Below, piece by piece: positions 34,309 through 45,551 of a DNA stretch of 64,000 nucleotides. Each line of letters begins with the position of its first letter. The first letter of the stretch is position 1. The notes under the pieces were generated by a model, which made no database searches, was not told the DNA's origin, and saw nothing but the letters and a program-made list of their open reading frames with translations. The DNA comes from Hirsutella rhossiliensis (lineage: Eukaryota; Ascomycota; Sordariomycetes; Hypocreales; Ophiocordycipitaceae). Where the stretch lies: contig NW_025408674.1 in the NCBI RefSeq assembly GCF_020360975.1, forward strand, positions 124,001-188,000, given 5' to 3'. A program made the translations under genes and the position numbers.

Positions 34309-37300
34309 CCGATCTGATCAAATGCGTCCAGCGCTTTCAACATGCCTTCACGTTCCCCGACCAGCCCATCGTTTGACCAAGCAGGTGAAAGCAATGTGAT
34401 GCTCGGGCTCTGGATCGGCAGTTTCGTCGAGTCGGCGAGCGCACAAATCAGATGAACAGTCAAACCGAACCAGATCTGCTCGAATCGGGGACGAAGCGGC
34501 AAGCTGCGCAGTGTACTGGGCAGCACCGGGCTGGGAAAGCGATTGCTCGTCGGTGGCGTTTACGTGAGTGAGCTGAAGGATGGTATTACAAATTAGGTGG
34601 GCTGGAAAAGGTCACTGGGATAAGAGAGAGGGGATAGAATAGAAGACTTGTGTGCAAGCTGCAAAGAGGTTATACAGAAGCAGTAGTTAGGTGGTGAAGG
34701 GCCAGGTCAAAAGGTCGAGTGGACATGTCCTGTTAAATCCCGGCTTTTGCGGCCCTGGTCCAAGGCTGGCTCGAGGTGACAACGACTGCAGACTCAAGAT
34801 GCGGCCACCACCAGGGGGGGGGGCTAGTAGGGTGTGGGTGTATGGCAACATGCCACGTCAAATGCAGCATTGGCGCCTGCTGACAAGGATTGATGGCCTC
34901 GACGTGGGCGGCCTGCTCGGTTGAGGCAATGAAAGCGAGAATCAGCACAATGACCTGTGAAGGAGAAGCAGTGTGATGGTTGTTGCCACAAAGATGTAGG
35001 TCATTGGGAAGAGGGCAGGTGTGGACAAGCAGACCCTTAAGGTCATGAAGCTTGAAAAGGCTCAGCGGCCCAGGCAGTTCAAAGCAAGGGCCCAAGATGA
35101 CATGTTTGCACTGTATTTTCCAGCTTTATTAATTGTGGGAGCTGGGCAGGGTGAGGAGGCAGCGAGGACGAGTCAAGGGCTGCTTAGCCGGTGCTTGCTG
35201 TGGAGCCGAAGAGAAGACATTGCCGCTGCCATTGAAATCCGCAAGAGCAAATGCAGTGCACTGCCATGGGCGTCGAGAAAAGTGCCTGCAAGGTGCAGAT
35301 AGAAGCGTCCAGTGAGAGGTGACGAGACGCAAGATGAGGTTACGATTGGGCGTCAAGCCCTGTGCAGGGGGGCGACTTTGCAGCCACATGGTGCAAAGGT
35401 GCCCTAGTGCCGGGTTTTCTGCTAAGCCAGACGAAAGCGACGATGGATGGGGACATGATGCTTTGACTGGCTGTCTTGCAGTGGCGAGGGCCGCGAAGGG
35501 ACAGCCGTCGGTGACGATGTGTGGATGTCTAGGCAGGCGGGGGGACTTGGAGCGGCGACTGTCGGTATCGCACAGTAGACAGCCCGTGAGACAAGGCCAG
35601 GGTCCTGCAAGGGTTCGGGGTGGTGGAGGGTCGACGACGGTGAGTGGTGCGACGTTCGGACTGACGGCGCAAATGGGGACCTAAGCCTTGAACGGCCCGC
35701 AGGGGAAATAGGCCGAGGGCGGCTTGTTGGTCGACGAGGCTTTTCTCCCTCCCATATTGCTGCCTGCTGCACAGCATCGAGGAGTTGATTTTGCCTCTTG
35801 CCTCTTGACGCCCTCACCCCGCACTCTCGCTCGTATCCTTGTACTGAATGTACTGTACAGACTCGAGGTGCCCACTATGCATGTAAGCATCATTTCGTCT
35901 TGTTATGCATGCAACAACCCATGTTGGGTCTCCTGAAGCGAGTCGGCCTTGTTTCTCCCAATCCTTCGACCAGAAATCCCCTCGATCGACTCGCACCCAC
36001 TACGCTCTGCAAAATGGACAGCGTCTCTCTATCTTGGGCGGCGCTTCTGCATGTCTCACTCCACTGGCTCCGACAGGACGATCTGGGAGGCGCATGTCTC
36101 TGATGATTGTCTTAGACCAGGCTTGGAACCCTGCCGCCCCGGCGCTTGTCCTTGGTGGTGTGGCATTGGACGACTGCCTCTCCAGACGCCATGGTTCGAA
36201 TCAAACTCGTCGTGCCGTCGTGTCACGCGCCAGAAAGCTGCCGAGAATTGCAACCTGGCGTCATCGAGGCCGCGCGATGCCCTCGCTGGCCGTGCCATCT
36301 CATCTACCTCGTCTGCTTCCTCTGCCAGCCTGCCAACCGTGTGACGTTCTGCAGCGACAACACGCCTCATTTGTGCGCAGAGTCGGAGCTTCTACTGCTT
36401 GCGGGCTAGATCGCGCGGGAGTCAGAAGAAAATTCAAGCTCCGCCGCAACGGCAGCTTGTGCCATGGGTGCGCCTCGTGGGACTAGTCCTGCAAGACCGT
36501 CCTGGTCCCAGACGCTCAGCTCCGAGAACAAAGCCCAGCCATGGCCCTTGCCAGCGTTGGTTGGCCGAGCCTTTGCCGATCCACCAAGACATTCTGGAAG
36601 TTCAGACCCCAGCCCCCCTTTGTCTCCACAGACCCTCGTCCACTTCTTGTCTCTACGACGGACGAGACACCCACGTGCCTCACGCGAGACGCCTTTCTTC
36701 CACTTCCCATTCGTTGAAGCTCCTTCGGCTAAGGAGAGTGACCCTTGTTCTCTACCTCCTAACAGGCTGACTTGCTCTCCATTTGCCGCCAATGAGAGAC
36801 GGTGGCCGGCAGTGATGTGCTAAGACATTAGCGGTATAATCCATACTGAGCATTATTGCCCCGAGATATTCACACGTCTTCGAGTACAGTATATGGACTC
36901 GACGCACCCAACCCTCTCTGCCTGCATGTCTCTCCTTGCTGCAAGTGCTTACCTCTATGGGATGAGCAGCACATGAGGATTCGTCCGCGTGCCAACCCTC
37001 TTCCTCTCTGGTGTGTTATCAAGCTAATGTTTGTTTCGCTAGTAGACCGGGCGACCCAGGTCTACCACATGACACAATTGAGCGGCTGAACTGTCCAAGA
37101 AGCCTCGCCATACGTCGGCCACTGAATGTGCCCGAGTCCAGGCGAATGCACGATGAGCACGGAGGCAAATGACTGTATTGGAAGAAGACGAAAAACGAAA
37201 CAAGGGAGTTACCGGTAAATGGGAAACTCTGGCGCTCAAACATTACTGGTAAACGGTTACTGCGCTGACGTCGACCGGTCTCCAGCATGGCGGCAGCCAG

Positions 37301-39644
37301 AGGGCCCGTGGCGCAAACAGGGGGAAGAAGAGCCGAACCGGCAGTGCGAATATGGGCCAGCAGTGCAATGACAGCTGAAAGCTGCAGCTCAAGGAACCTC
37401 AACCCGCCTGTGTGACCCGGCGCAGAGTCGAATCCGAGCATCGGAAGGCCGGAGGCAGCCAGGACTGTTAGCAACGAGCTCCGCCACACGCGGGAGAGTG
37501 GGTCCGAGGCGGGCCGAGCTGGATTGGCGACGTGGCACATCACGCGTGGCTGGAGTCGCCGGGCGTCCGCGGACCACTGCCGGTGTGGCTAACGTATCCA
37601 GCTGCCAGCCCAGCACGGCATCACGCAAGGGCGGCAGGTCAAGTCTCACGGCAGATGGCCGCCGAATCACCGCATCGGCCGGTGCCAGATCCGGGAATCA
37701 ACCCCGGGGCGACCAAGATGCTTGACGAGGGACCTGGTCGCCTATGCCATGACGGGGAAGATGACGAGTGCTCACAGCTTTGGCTGCGAGGTTGGCATGA
37801 TGGAGCCAAAACGACACCCATGTCTCGTTTTCCTGCTCGCAATCGCTTTGGCGGTGAACGACGCGGCAAATGCCCTTCTGCCCGGCACTCACATTGATAA
37901 GCACTCTGCAGCAGATAACATCAGGTAAGAAGGAAATAAAACGAAACAAAACAAATGGAACAAATGGAACAAACCGAGTGAGACAGGGAGCCAGGAAGGA
38001 AAAGCTGCAGAGTACGGAATACACGAGGTGTCAGAGTCTCCCCAAAAGAAAAATCCGCCATACTCCCACGCGGCCTCCTTACCTTTGCCCTTGGCCATGG
38101 CCGCGGCCGCTAGCACTCCCGTAAAACAAGGACACCGGGACGGCTCTAGCATGGGGCAAGAAGCCACCTTGTCTCTAGAACAAGCCAGGTTGACGACAGC
38201 GACGATGACGCCCAAGTTGACGAGGAAGACGTCCCCACGACCCTCGCGCCCCAGTCGCCGCCCCAGCCGCCTGCGCAGCTACGAGTAAAATAAGGATTCC
38301 CAGCCGACTGCCCACTTACCGCCAATCATTGGTGTACTCCTGCCCAGCAAGCGCGCCGGCGAAGGCGACCACAACGGCCGCAGCGCCATTTTTCCCGAGA
38401 GCACAGGGGCCAAACGATAGGTCGGCCTTGCGTACTTTAGCTTAGGACAACGCGGCCTCTTGGCGTGCGCGTCAAGGAGAGGGGGTGTGTATGTGTATGC
38501 GGTTATGCGCTACGGTAATACGGGCACGGGTCTTGGTTGATAGTCCTCCGTAGACAGACAGACAATCCGTGGCGCCTGTCACTGCCGATGGGGACGATAG
38601 GCCTCTCACTTCACCTGATTTGCTTGGTTGGCTTAGCGAGACGCGAGCAAGACCGCTGATTGCATCAACGGGCGCCCCTAATGCGACGAGCAAGGGGGGG
38701 ATAGCCGCGACCTAAATAGAACAGACGGCCTGCGCCAATGCCAGGCCCTGGAGCCCATCGTCCCCTAACGCGCTGTCGCAGAGCAAAGACTCGTTCTCGA
38801 CGTTGTGTTCCAAGTCTCCTCCTCCCTGCAGACTGACTTCCGTGGTTCCGCTTTCCCCAGCCCCCACCCATCACCTGATACACTGAGCATCTTTCCCTCT
38901 CTTTCAGAATGTCGAGACGGCACTCTGGGGTGTTTGAAGTGAAAAGAGAGCGGGTCAACGGAAGAGAGAGAGGGGGGGAAGGGGGGTAGGACAGCGGAAA
39001 GGGGTGTAAGAGTAAAGAAAAAGAAAGAAAGCCCGTTTCGATGGGGGCTGTCGGGCCACCAGTCCTCACGATCCAGCTCTCTCCTCCCCAACCCGGGGAA
39101 CTTTCTCACGAACCCCCCTCGCTCCTCCCAAGGCAGCCATGCCCTTCCAAGGCAGCCATGCAAGGCAACATGACTTGGGAAGGCGCAGCAGCATCGCGTT
39201 GCCGCAGGCAGGCTCCGGCCGAGCCGCGATAGACGAGCGAGACCATGATTCCCGAGACCGTAATCGAAAAAAAAAACGGACTGGAAACCCGAATGTCCGT
39301 CTTACGGCGAGTCTGTCTCGGTCGGTCGTCCTCTGCAAGGCGCCATGCAGCGATGCCGGCCAGCGGCACACGACAAATCTGGGAGAAAGCACAGTCTGTC
39401 AGTTGGTTTCGTGACTTCCACGGGGTTCGTCGTTGCTGAGAAATGGCCACAAAACAAGAGAATAATTAGGCTGGCATTGTCGCTACCCCCTGGCTTGCTT
39501 CCGGCCGGCCTGGTTTCTGCCTCTCCAACGCCATGTCCCCTGCAGCTATTCCGATCCGAGTAGAGTACAAGCAAAGTCCGAGATTCCTTCTTCAGTAAGC
39601 ACCCAACGTGTCGAGACCGTCACTCACCCGCCATAGAGCCGAGC
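34309..39644. other. Large gene-free stretch
   Basis: About 5.3 kb. It starts with the promoter and leader of the 1486-aa gene (34309 to about 34700). I find no domain in any open frame. Near 38389-38272 on the - strand an ATG and GT/AG-like signals occur, but no recognisable protein results. A short AT-rich duplication (ACAAATGGA type) lies near 37950-37975. The segment 39400-39644 is the 3' flank of the SAP-domain gene. Confidence 0.5.
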
Positions 39645-40529
39645 CTAGGCCGTGGCAAACCTGGCCGCTCGTTTCTCCGCCTTGGCTCTCTCCGAGGGAT
39701 CGTCCATGAGGCCGGTCCTCTTGGGCGGGCCTTTGTTGCCGGCCTGTCGAGGGGCGCGTGCGTTGCGCCCGTTGCGTCCTTGTCGGTCGCCACGCCGGTC
39801 GACATTCTGGCGCTTGCCGGCGCGCGTATCGTCCTCTCCCCCACGACCACGGCCGCGCTTGAGCGATTTTTCGGGTAGGGCAGAGTCAAGGCCCGAAGCA
39901 AGCTCGTTTTCGTCGATGCCGAAGCGCTTGGCGCGTTCGGCGCGCCTTTTTGCGTCCTCGTCCTCGTCGATGCCAAAGCGCTTGGCCCGGTCGGCGCGTT
40001 TCTTGGCCTCAGCATCGGCGGCAGTCTTGGAAAGACCCATGGCGAAGGATTGCGCCGACTCAACAGGGGCCGTCTCGTCCTTGGGCTCCTCACCTTGGGC
40101 GACAGACTCCTGGGCGGCGGGCACGGCAGCGGGCACCTGCTGCTTCTTGTCCTGCGGCTCGGACTGTTTGACCTCGACGGGCTTGGGCGCGGTGGCAGGA
40201 GTAGTTGCAGGCAGCGGAGTGATGTCCTCGTCGTCAGTATAGTCGATCTCGTCCTCTTTGTCTAGCTGGGCGAGAGCTGGTGGCGAAGGGATTAGCTGGG
40301 CGCTGCAGAGGCAGGCAAAGGCGGCGCGCCTCAACGAGACCAAGGCGCGGAAAGCTTGGCCAGGAAAAGGGTGCTTACTGGGCGCGGCAGCCCCTGGGGA
40401 TTTGGCGTTTTTGACGTCGTCGTCCTGCAGGCGGGCGATCAAGTCGGCCTTGTTGCCAGTCTGGGGGAGTTTCTTGTCGGCCAGAAGCTTCTTGAGCTCC
40501 GGAACCTTGAGGGTGGAATACTCGGCCAT
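39645..40529 (-). CDS. THO1: THO1/SARNP-type SAP-domain protein (mRNA export factor)
   Basis: Exons 40529-40379 and 40276-39645 give 260 residues. An N-terminal SAP domain (LKVPELKKLLADKKLPQTGN, about residues 5-40) binds DNA or RNA. After an acidic linker (DKEDEIDYTDDED) the middle part carries two copies of RAKRFGID, the hallmark of the Tho1/MOS11/SARNP C-terminal module that binds RNA and the DEAD-box helicase Sub2/UAP56. The C-terminus is basic with RGRGRGG and a short PPKRTGLMDD box. The family acts in nuclear mRNP assembly and export. The 102-nt intron (40378-40277; donor GTAAGC, acceptor CCAG) has a length divisible by three and no in-frame stop, so retention would yield a 294-residue form with a hydrophobic insert after the SAP domain. 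The ATG at 40529 lies five codons before the SAP motif. Confidence 0.88.
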   Translation of the reverse strand: MAEYSTLKVPELKKLLADKKLPQTGNKADLIARLQDDDVKNAKSPGAAAPSKHPFPGQAFRALVSLRRAAFACLCSAQLIPSPPALAQLDKEDEIDYTDDEDITPLPATTPATAPKPVEVKQSEPQDKKQQVPAAVPAAQESVAQGEEPKDETAPVESAQSFAMGLSKTAADAEAKKRADRAKRFGIDEDEDAKRRAERAKRFGIDENELASGLDSALPEKSLKRGRGRGGEDDTRAGKRQNVDRRGDRQGRNGRNARAPRQAGNKGPPKRTGLMDDPSERAKAEKRAARFATA

Positions 40530-41973
40530 GACTGCGAGGGCTTATCTGTTGCGCTCGTCGAGGCTCGCGTTGGGCTGGACCTGCGCGAGGTGCAGATGGG
40601 CAGCGCCAAAACAAGGTGCGTGCGCGCGCAAACTGCGAGACGGTGCGGTTGAATCAAGGGCGCAGATTCATCTATCGCGGGATGGCGAAAAGGCGTGGAT
40701 CGTTAGTACGGAGGTCAGGAGGAGTGCCGGAGGAGCGGGAGGTAAAGAGGCACGGAGGATGAAGGTGCGAAAAGAAGGAGAGGCGGAGGGAGCAGCTCGC
40801 GGATGGCGCTGTGATGATGGCGCGCGCGTGGTGATGAAAAGGGAAAAACGGTCGGGTCGGTGCTGGTGTGGGTACCTGACAAGTACCTCAAGGGCGCACC
40901 ATGCTGAGCTCACTGCCCTTTGTACTGTAAACACATGCTGCAAAAGACCTGGCCACCGACTTCATTGTTCTTGCACTCGGTAGTACTAGTACCTACCCAG
41001 CAAGGCACAAAGAAAGATAGGGGCCTAACAGAGAGGATTCAACAGAGGATTCAACAGAGAGGGAAACCTCTCTGGCCTCTCGCTCTTCTAAACTCAAATC
41101 TGGGAATGCAGCATTCGTCGCGAATCGTGAGCAGGAGAGAGAGTGGTGCCACAGTCGCCCTACCGGTATTGTGCTACACCTAGAGCATGACTTATTCTCC
41201 GAAAGATAAAAACACAGAGAAGAGGATGGCACTGTACATACCTCTGTTTGCCTGCGTACTGAAGCTCGTATGTAGCTTGCGCAAGGTAGGCTTCGCTCCG
41301 CCGAAGCTCATCGGGCTCCATCTCTCGCCGCCGGCATCTACCTGTCCACAATACATATACATTTACTACCCACTAAACAATGATCCACAAGCGACATCGA
41401 AACCATTGCTCAGGTATGCGCCCACGCAATGAAAAAAAATATGAGCACACCGACATACGGTACGGAGTCAACGTTTCCAGCCGTTTTCAAACGGCAGTCT
41501 TTGCTGTGCCTCGCACGGCCACCGTGCTGCAACTATGAGGTGCGGAGCAGCGCATTTCGTCAGCTCACCAAGTACCTTGGGCTCTTGGAGTACTCTATCC
41601 CAGCACAAACTGGGCGACTCCGCGCAAGTACCCACCTACCCAAGAGTACTTTACCCCATGCTCTAGCACTCCAGATGTCTCTGGCGCGTCTGCCGCCTCC
41701 AAAGTCCGGGTCCACGACTCATCTCTTTCCATCATCGTCCAGCCATCGCTTCCAACTAGCAGCAATCGCCCCTGGCCAACATCATCGGCTCCCTTGGCCC
41801 CCCGACAACCCCAAAGGCCAACGACCATACTCTTCACCATGGACTAGCGCGCCGGCCAAGCGCGCGACCCTGAGGGCAGAGACGTCCGTCATAAACCCTA
41901 CCTTGTCCCCCTCGCACAGCGCCTCCAAACCACTCTATCCAACGTTTGCTCGCCCTCGGGCCGACGGTCCAAG
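40530..41973. other. Divergent intergenic region between THO1-like and Dcr2-like genes
   Basis: Promoters of both genes. It contains a 12-bp direct duplication (AGAGGATTCAAC) at 41032-41055. No further gene is supported. Confidence 0.55.
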
Positions 41974-44024
41974 ATGACACGACGAATCGTAAGCTCCAAT
42001 CCCTTTTCCCCTCATTCTCCACGACTCTGTCTCTTCTCCAGCCTCCTCCTTTCCCGCTCTGAATATCGATGGCTGATTCGACTAGGTTCGCACTTTGACC
42101 CAGCTCTGCACCGCCCTCGCCTTTACCTTGTTTGTCATCTTCCTCCTCGACCGCAACTACCGAGTGCTGCCCAGTGCCATCCATGGGTACATGCCGACCC
42201 ACCACCCCGGCCTCGTCGTCACCGACATCACCCTCGTCACCTGCTCCAGCGTTAACTTCTTTTCTTCCTGCGACCTCGACCCCAACCTGTGGCATCGCAT
42301 CGACAAGGAGCTCTATCTCGGCAGGGCTTGGACCTCGAGCGCCTACATCTACGTTAGACGCAAACATGAGGAGGATCTGACGGACGACGACAGCGTTGTC
42401 ATGGACATGACGGTCGGCCGACTCGACCCCAGTGTCCAGAACGAGCCCAACGATATTGGACGGTGGGAATCCCGGCCCGGCGGGCTGTGGATCAGGCGGT
42501 CCAAGAAGAAGAAGTCGAGCGACTCCAAGGACGTCGTCACAAACGTCGACGTGCTCTTTGGCGACGATGCCGTCGAGGCGCGACAAGGCTGGGCCATAGT
42601 GGGCACGCCGTTGCTGCTCGACACGGGAGGCGCTCTTCTCAGCGTTCATCTCTCCGTACACCGGGGAAGCGTCACCGAGGCCAAGAAACCCAAGCCGCGG
42701 ATACCGGACAACGGACGGTTCAAGATTTTGCAGATTGCCGACCTACATCTGAGCAACGGCGTAGGCGAGTGTCGAGAGCCGATCCCGGACGCCTACGCTG
42801 ACGGGAAATGTGAGGCGGACCCGAGAACGCTTGATTTCGTCAACAAGATGCTCGACGAGGAGAAGCCCGACTTTGTGGTACTGAGCGGCGATCAGGTCAA
42901 TGGCGGCTCAGCTCCCGACGCGCCGACGGTTCGATCCCCTTTTCTTTTCTCTTGCTTTGACTCCACTTAACCCCCCCCCTCTTTCTTGGTGGAATGCCGG
43001 CACTAACGACATCCTCGCAGGCCATCTTCAAGTACGCGTCGATACTAACCAAGCACAAGATTCCCTACGTTGGCATATTTGGAAATCACGATGACGAAAA
43101 GACCATGTCTCGAGCCCGGCAAATGTCTCTGATGGAGACGCTACCCTACTCCCTCTCCACGGCCGGGCCCGCCGCGGTCGACGGCGTTGGAAATTATTAC
43201 GTCGAGATCTTGGCGCGTGGCAGCTCGGACCACTCGGCCTTGACCATCTACTTACTCGACACACACGCCTATTCTCCCGACGATAAAAAGTTTCCCGGCT
43301 ACGACTGGGTCAAGCCCAACCAGATTGAATGGTTCAAGCGCACGGCGGCGAGCTTGAAGAAGAAGCATGGAGAGTACACGCATCAGCACATGGATATGGC
43401 CTTCATCCACATCCCGCTCACCGAGTATGCCGACTGGCAACTCCCCCGTGTCGGACAGTGGAGAGAAGGCGTCACCGCCCCCATGTTCAACTCTGGCTTC
43501 CGCAATGCCCTCGTCGAGGAGGGTGTTGTCATGGTCAGCGCCGGACAGTACGTCTCCCCACAGGGCCAATGGCCTCTTCATTGCATCTGCCGCCGGACGG
43601 CCAAGTCAAATGCCATACAGACTACGTGCTAACTTGGGCCTTCAACAGCGACCACTGCAATGACTATTGCTCCCTCTCCCTGTCGGGCGACCGGGACCCA
43701 AAGAAGAACCAGCCGCTGACGCCCGCGCTTTGGATGTGCTACGCCGGCGGCGTGGGCTTTGGTGGGTACGCCGGGTATGGTGACTACGTTCGGCGGGTGC
43801 GCGTCTTTGAGGTGGACACCAACAATGCTCGCATCACGACGTGGAAGAGAGTCGAGTACGGCGACCTGACGGGACGCTTGGACGAGCAAATCATTGTCGA
43901 CGGAGGACGGCCGATTGCGCCGCCGCCGCCGCCGCCGCCGCCAGAGGGACAGCGGCCCGAAGCCCCTCCTCCACCCCCTCCCCCTCCGCCTTTCCAGGCT
44001 CCTCCGGGACAGGACGCGTCGTGA
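41974..44024 (+). CDS. DCR2: Dcr2-type calcineurin-like phosphatase
   Basis: Exons 41974-41988 (five codons), 42086-42928, 43021-43547 and 43649-44024 give 586 residues. All acceptors have good branch sites (CTAAC before exons 3 and 4). Residues about 9-26 form a signal anchor (LCTALAFTLFVIFLLD). The Dcr2 N-terminal module follows, then the metallophosphoesterase core: DLH in QIADLHLS, GDQV in VVLSGDQVNG, GNHD in VGIFGNHDDE and GHDH in SAGHDHCNDYC. All metal ligands are present, and exon joining completes GHDH. The C-terminus adds two polyproline runs. In yeast Dcr2 dephosphorylates Sic1 and Ire1, linking cell-cycle entry with the unfolded protein response; the same role here is inferred. The tiny first exon (MTRRI) is predicted from splice signals. 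Confidence 0.92.
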
Positions 44025-45090
44025 GCGCCGGAGAAGGAGCAACTGCTTTTTACCACTCCTGAAAGGAAAGGGGAGCCAGCCAGCGCGTACACGGTGTGCT
44101 GTGCGTGGGATGAAGTCATGCATTATACCATTGGAGGCGTATCGTACCACTTGAATTTACGCATGCCCTGCTTCACGTTGTATATTAGGGAGGGCAGTAG
44201 GAGGACATAAAAATCACGACAGGCGGCGTGGCGAAGAGAATTTGCTTAGGATTATAGGAATCAAATCGCTCAATGTCTGATGATGGCTGGTGCACCTGCT
44301 AACCAGTCTCTGCCGCCTAGTAAAGAGCATCTTGTATGACCGCAGTAGTTGACCTGGCGGCCACCAGAGCTTGGAAGGCTAGTCGACTGGGACGACCGCT
44401 TCGACGCGACGGTTTCCCGTAGATCTCCAGCACCAACAGGAAAATCGGATGGCAGACTTTACAGTATAAGCAAGATCGGAGCTGTTTGCCTTTCTCATGG
44501 TCGAATGATATTTCGGCCGAGAACAATAAAGAGTGTTGCTAGCAGCAAGTGCCTACGACGCGAGTTCCGGCGCGTCCCTTGGTCTATGTATACTGCTCCC
44601 TGGACTGGGATGGCTTGGGCGGTCGGGGTGTGACGGATCGGTAGCATCTCCGACTACGGCGACAGGGAAAGCGCCGACAGCAAGGGATCGTTCTGGTGCA
44701 GATGAGCTTTACCAGCACGTTGGCGCGAGGGTTCCAAGGCGCGCGAATTCAAGTGGCTACAGAAGGGAGGAGCCGAGGTTCGCCGAGCTGCGGGAATATT
44801 AGCAGGCCCCGGTAGGGCCGTATACGGCTTAACGGCATTTGGGTACGACGCGCCTCGACCCCGCTCTGGGCTGAAGGGGAGACGACTCAGTTTCGGTCTT
44901 ACCAGGAGGGAAGACGTGGAGAATACCAGCCTGGCCAGCTAGTGCCTTTATTGGGGCCTTTCCAAATACACGGCGTACGATCCCTGACAACTCTTAGTAA
45001 AATCAAGTAAATCTTCTAACACTAAACTCCTTATCTTTACTACAGAACAATATAGTATTTCTTAAATCAGCCCGAACCACCAACAAGCCT
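44025..45090. other. Intergenic region at the border of the GC-rich part
   Basis: 3' flank of the Dcr2-like gene, then DNA of falling GC content up to the tRNA gene (AT-rich from about 44990). No gene seen. Confidence 0.55.
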
Positions 45091-45196
45091 GCTTCCGTAG
45101 CTCAGTTGGCTAGAGCGTTGGTCTCATAGATTTCTATGATCGAGCTATAAAGCTTGAGTAATCCAAAGGTCGTGAGTTCGAGCCTCCCCGGGAGCA
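45091..45196 (+). tRNA. tRNA-Met(CAT), with a ~32-nt intron
   Basis: A full cloverleaf can be folded. Acceptor GCTTCCG pairs with CGGGAGC (one G-T), D stem GCTC/GAGC, anticodon loop CTCATAA with CAT at 45125-45127, and T arm GTGAG-TTCGAGC-CTCCC. The intron (about 45129-45160) follows position 37, the canonical site for nuclear tRNA introns. Internal promoter boxes are good (TAGCTCAGTTGG; GAGTTCGAGCC). The D and anticodon arms look like elongator rather than initiator tRNA-Met. Two stem positions are mismatched (T31-T39 and T50-C64), so some decay is possible. Confidence 0.82.
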
Positions 45197-45199
45197 AAC

Positions 45200-45207
45200 T
45201 TTTTTTT
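45200..45207 (+). terminator. RNA polymerase III terminator of tRNA-Met
   Basis: A run of eight T starts four bases after the discriminator base, as expected for Pol III termination. Confidence 0.8.
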
Positions 45208-45551
45208 CCTGTTTCTCTCCTACCTCCTAGTGCTAGGGCCCGGGCTAGAGCTATGCTAGCTAAAATTTCTACTATATTTTAAGTTAGGAATAGAGTCCTA
45301 AGACTCTATTAGTATATTTTAATTAGACAGATGCCCGAATGATCGCCCAAAGATGTATTCAAGAACGATGAACACCGATTGCATTACCACCCAACGTTTC
45401 GATGACCATGAGAGTGACGACAAATTATTTACGCTTGCCACTATATGCACGTACCCTTCCCCAAGCAAGCCACATCCCTTGGTCTCGCACATATACATGA
45501 GATACGCTCAACTCGTGTCTCCCGAGTCACAAGCACCCCTTCAGTGAGCCC
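45208..45551. other. Short intergenic stretch with a perfect hairpin
   Basis: AATAGAGTC at 45289-45297 and GACTCTATT at 45302-45310 form a 9-bp stem with a CTAA loop inside TA-rich DNA resembling RIP-affected sequence. The rest is the 3' flank of the oxidase pseudogene. No gene seen. Confidence 0.6.

Noticed and set aside
37019..37543. 174-codon open frame on the - strand
   Set aside because: No recognisable domain or plausible start context, and other frames of similar length overlap it.
37681..37740. tRNA-like T-arm (GGGGTTGATTCCCGG on the - strand)
   Set aside because: No matching acceptor stem, D arm or anticodon stem can be folded around it.
38272..38389. ATG with a GTAAGT donor and nearby acceptors on the - strand, suggesting a small spliced gene
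   Set aside because: The possible introns are 41 or 49 nt, lack a branch site, and every splice combination gives a short sequence without recognisable features.
43894..44154. Arg-rich + frame at the 3' end of the Dcr2-like gene
   Set aside because: Alternative phase of the polyproline-coding GC-rich repeat, not a separate gene.
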